Source: Annona cherimola
Taxonomy: Eukaryota; Streptophyta; Magnoliopsida; Magnoliales; Annonaceae
DNA: 64,000 nucleotides
Assembly: GCA_030490835.1 (NCBI GenBank)
Contig: CM059973.1
Coordinates: 84,459,221 to 84,523,220 of the forward strand
Direction of reading: 5' to 3'
Made by a program: the position numbers and the translations under genes. Of this stretch, positions 61,304 to 64,000 are shown one piece after another. How positions within the stretch are numbered: the stretch's first letter is position 1; every line of letters begins with the position of its first letter. Below the pieces are notes generated by a model, which had not been told where the DNA came from, ran no database searches, and saw nothing but the letters and a program-made list of their open reading frames with translations.

Positions 61304-63916
61304 TTAGAAATAGCGATCCTCTTCATCCCAATCAGAGCCATAATACTCCTCTTCACTGCCGTAATCAGATTCCTCACTATCATCACGGTCCCGCCAAATA
61401 TTTTCCTCAGTCCAAAGTGGGCATGAACAGGTTGCTTTTTTATCTTTCCATTCAGCTCCGCATGTGTAGCAGAATTCATGGCCACACCTGCAAACAACGC
61501 AAGATATGTAGGGCAGTAGGAGGACAGAAAGTGAAAAATAAGTTAAACGCGATTTGAGACACGTTAAATGCAACTGGATATAACTTGGTCTCTTAATTAA
61601 ACAAATTATGCTAAATCCAAGGGATAAAGTGGATTTCACATCAATCATCAAGGTGAAAAAAATTAATGAGGATAGATGCATGACTTTATTAACAAACTAC
61701 CCTACTTTATTATACCATCACCTATATCCTCAAAAAATCCTACAAACTTTGTTTTTATTCACTTTACTCTTAATCACATTTTAGAAAGTTAACAAAATTT
61801 GCAAACAAATACCCCCTTAGGATATTGAAAATAAACAAATAAATAATCCTTGGTCATACTGGACAAAGGTTGTAATTATATTGCGACTGTATTCCAAGGA
61901 ATGGGAATGCAGAGCTGCCAAGTGACCAATGAGCTAAAATTACAATGTAGGGTAATATAAATTATAAACCAATCTCACAAAATAAGCAAGAGAATGAGAA
62001 ACAAAAATGGGATGTGATTTGAAACAAATGTTTTGTTTGTATCACTTCCCCATGTAGGTTTTTAACATCTAAATTGTTTACGATATTCATATGTATATGC
62101 TTAGTAATATGCTAAAAATCATATATTTTCAGAGTTTTATGTAGGATATATTTAGTTTCAAATTTTAACATTCCTGTATTCGGACCGCGATTTAATGCAA
62201 TTAACCCATTTTTTAAAAAAAAAATTTGAAATTTTTTTTATACAAGTGTTGATTTAAGTATATTTAACATGTACATCAATTTTTACTATTTTTGGAGTAT
62301 TTTAGATATTTATTTTTTATTTTTGAAAATCAGTAGCATTTTAGGTAATTTTAAATGCATTCATTACTACCATTGGACATTCAGAAAATTTGCATCTATT
62401 AGATTCAGAAGAAGGCACAGATACAGACGAATGAAAATAAAGAGAACGCATCTACAGAATTTTGATCAAAGCCAAGTATCTGGTGGGCATCAATTATTTC
62501 CAAGATATTGGACGGCATTGAGAATTAAATCTACCAGTAAAGTTGTCATTTGAATCTTAGAGATTGCTTCACTAATTAATCTCAGCCAGCCCCTTGATTG
62601 AACTTGCCAATGATTATGGGTCAGTAATTAAACAAATTGGTGTGAGATACAATGGCTACTCTTAGCTGAGGTCCATCCAAGCCATAGTTCGAGCTGCTAA
62701 TCAAACCACTTTGAACCGAGCTGCTTGTGCAGATAGTTCAGCCAGCAACTGGTGCTAAGAAGATTGGTTAGGGTGTGTTCGGGGATGGCAGGAAATTGTC
62801 ATTCCAAAATTTTTCAATATAAAACATTTCACTCTCTGACAAGTTCTCTATTTTTAATTATTTTTCACACCTTCCTATATAACTAACTTACTTTTCAATC
62901 ATTTCTATACAACTACCTATACAACAAACCTATCTAACTTTATTCTCTTTACTCCTCATTATGACCCCTATTATATCACGTCATTTTCTTTCCTTTCAAA
63001 AACTTTTACAACAGAACTTTTTCCCAAAAGATTTATCCATCCCCAAACATACCCTATATTGGAAAAAAAATCTAGCAATACTGTCCACAAAGATAAATGT
63101 CAGTTCAAACATGAAGAAAACTGAAGAATACCTGCAAGTCATATGGTAACAACCTTCAGCCAATTCAATCATATGGTTGCACTTGATACATTGACGCCAC
63201 AACTTTTGTCTAGCCAAGGATTGTAACTTCGCATCTTCCACAAGGGGATGAGGATGCAACTTTTTATACTGAACACAGGACATGTTAAGATGCCATGGGA
63301 CCTTGCAATTGAGACAGAAAAGGCCTTGGCACTTGATACACTTTCTGCAACCAGATCCATAATTAGCACAATGCATAGAAGATGATTCTCCAGGTGGGAG
63401 CATCATTTCATTTCGCGACATCAAAGCTGAACACTTTGGGTATGGGCAGTAAAGCCTGTCTGCTTCAGGAATTGATGCCTCCTTCAAACGTTGGGCCATA
63501 ATGTCAGCCGTCTTAGGAGATAAAAACTTTTTACAACTATCTGCGTTAAGCATGGTTTTGCAGCCTTCATGAGGGCATCCAGGCAAAACTCCATGAAGTA
63601 ACTTAACTTCCACATGCTGTTTCATGCATGAGAAGCAGAAGCGGTGCAAACAACCATCACCCACAAATACTTGGGAAGATTCAAGATTTTCCAAACAGAT
63701 AATGCAGGTTTCCTTCATATGGGTATCACCATCAGGCTGCCCCTCGATCCTCTGCATTAACTGAGCTATTGCTTCTCTTGCGAGTTTAATTACATAACTA
63801 CAATCACATCGGGGTAAAACATGCATATTACAACTACTGAATTTGCTTTGAAGAGGCCGAATTCGATCCAATAGATTTGCAATTTTCCGCTGTTTTACTG
63901 CCCATCTTCCAGTAAC
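61304..63916 (-). CDS. RBR (RING1-IBR-RING2) E3 ubiquitin ligase, C-terminal part (gene continues beyond the right edge)
   Basis: Two exons: 63916-63132 and 61487-61304. The first starts at VTGRWAVKQRKIANLL, the end of the RNase H-like region often found in plant RBR proteins. Next come RING1 (CIICLENLES..HRFCFSCMKQH..GCPHEGC), IBR (LYCPYPKCSALM..CRKCIKCQGLFCLNCKVPWH) and RING2 (QCIKCNHMIELAEGCYHMTC then RCGHEFCYTCGAEW). The probable catalytic Cys that carries the ubiquitin thioester is the last Cys of GCYHMTC, encoded just before the final intron; the Arg codon after it is split AG|G. The tail is acidic (DDSEESDYGSEEEYYGSDWD) and ends DEEDRYF. The frame stays open upstream of 63916 to the window edge area, so the exon could begin earlier, near 63985, with a second acceptor TTATTTCAG. 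The last intron (1644 bp) carries two MITE remnants. Confidence 0.9.
62215..62360. mobile_element. Solo foldback-MITE arm in the RBR last intron
   Basis: ATGTACATCAATTTTTACTA, TTTTTGGAGTATTTTAGATA and GAAAATCAGTAGCATTTTAG closely follow the left arm of 24312-24689. It stops at AATTTTAAATGCATTC, near the other element's centre of symmetry, and no second arm follows. Confidence 0.65.
62771..63054. mobile_element. Tourist-like MITE in the RBR last intron (284 bp)
   Basis: Starts GGGTGTGTTCGGGGATGG and ends CCATCCCCAAACATACCC, inverted with few mismatches. TTA precedes it and TAT follows, so the target duplication is imperfect. The body parallels the 11319-11599 element in the same orientation. 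Confidence 0.75.
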
Positions 63917-64000
63917 CTGAATGAAGAATATTGCATCAGTAACCAGTAACATTAGAAACTTGTCGCCATCAAAATTTTGCAGCCTGAAATAATTAAAGCA

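Noticed and set aside
1..64000. tRNA and rRNA genes
   Set aside because: I recognised no complete cloverleaf or rRNA block by eye; a tRNA-scanning program could still find one.

Overview
This is nuclear DNA of a flowering plant. The genes have many introns with GT-AG (once GC-AG) borders, are separated by long AT-rich gaps, and encode typical angiosperm families: plant phosphoinositide-specific phospholipase C, a class III peroxidase, an L-type lectin receptor kinase and an RBR ubiquitin ligase. The coding exons, especially the single-exon receptor kinase and the first PLC exons, are much richer in G+C than their surroundings. That contrast is common in monocots and some early-diverging angiosperms, but I cannot name the species from sequence alone.

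Layout: (1) 188-1940, minus: the first two coding exons of a PI-PLC gene that runs off the left edge. (2) 4132-9587, minus: a complete five-exon class III peroxidase of the PER21/PER42 type. (3) 12450-19185, minus: a complete six-exon gene for a TMEM209-like (cytochrome B561 N-terminal family) membrane protein, with a GC-AG last intron. (4) 19.2-32.2 kb: about 13 kb without genes, AT-rich, holding a MULE-like foldback MITE, a Tourist-like MITE and a 718-bp hAT-like element, each with target site duplications. (5) 32175-34286, plus: an intronless L-type lectin receptor kinase of the clade VIII type. (6) 34.3-52.6 kb: about 18 kb without a convincing gene, with several foldback elements, a 145-bp tandem repeat, two long G/C homopolymers and two poly(A) retroposition events at one target site. 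(7) 52664-59716, plus: a complete nine-exon PI-PLC of 589 residues, head to head with the left PLC about 50.7 kb away. (8) 61304-63916, minus: the C-terminal two exons of an RBR ubiquitin ligase that continues past the right edge.

The genes do not form an operon-like system; each is an independent nuclear gene. Several belong to surface signalling and stress pathways (two PLCs, the lectin receptor kinase, the secreted peroxidase), but a functional link is not shown by the sequence. No autonomous transposase, LTR retrotransposon, rRNA, tRNA or CRISPR array was found. No previously undescribed biological system is evident. The most noteworthy observations are the inverted PLC pair, the GC-AG intron, and the dense population of non-autonomous mobile elements, three of which have exact direct-repeat flanks. 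Exon borders were set by hand from splice sites, reading frame and family resemblance. Full-length models of genes 2, 3 and 7 keep frame through every junction, although the first donor of gene 3 is weak.
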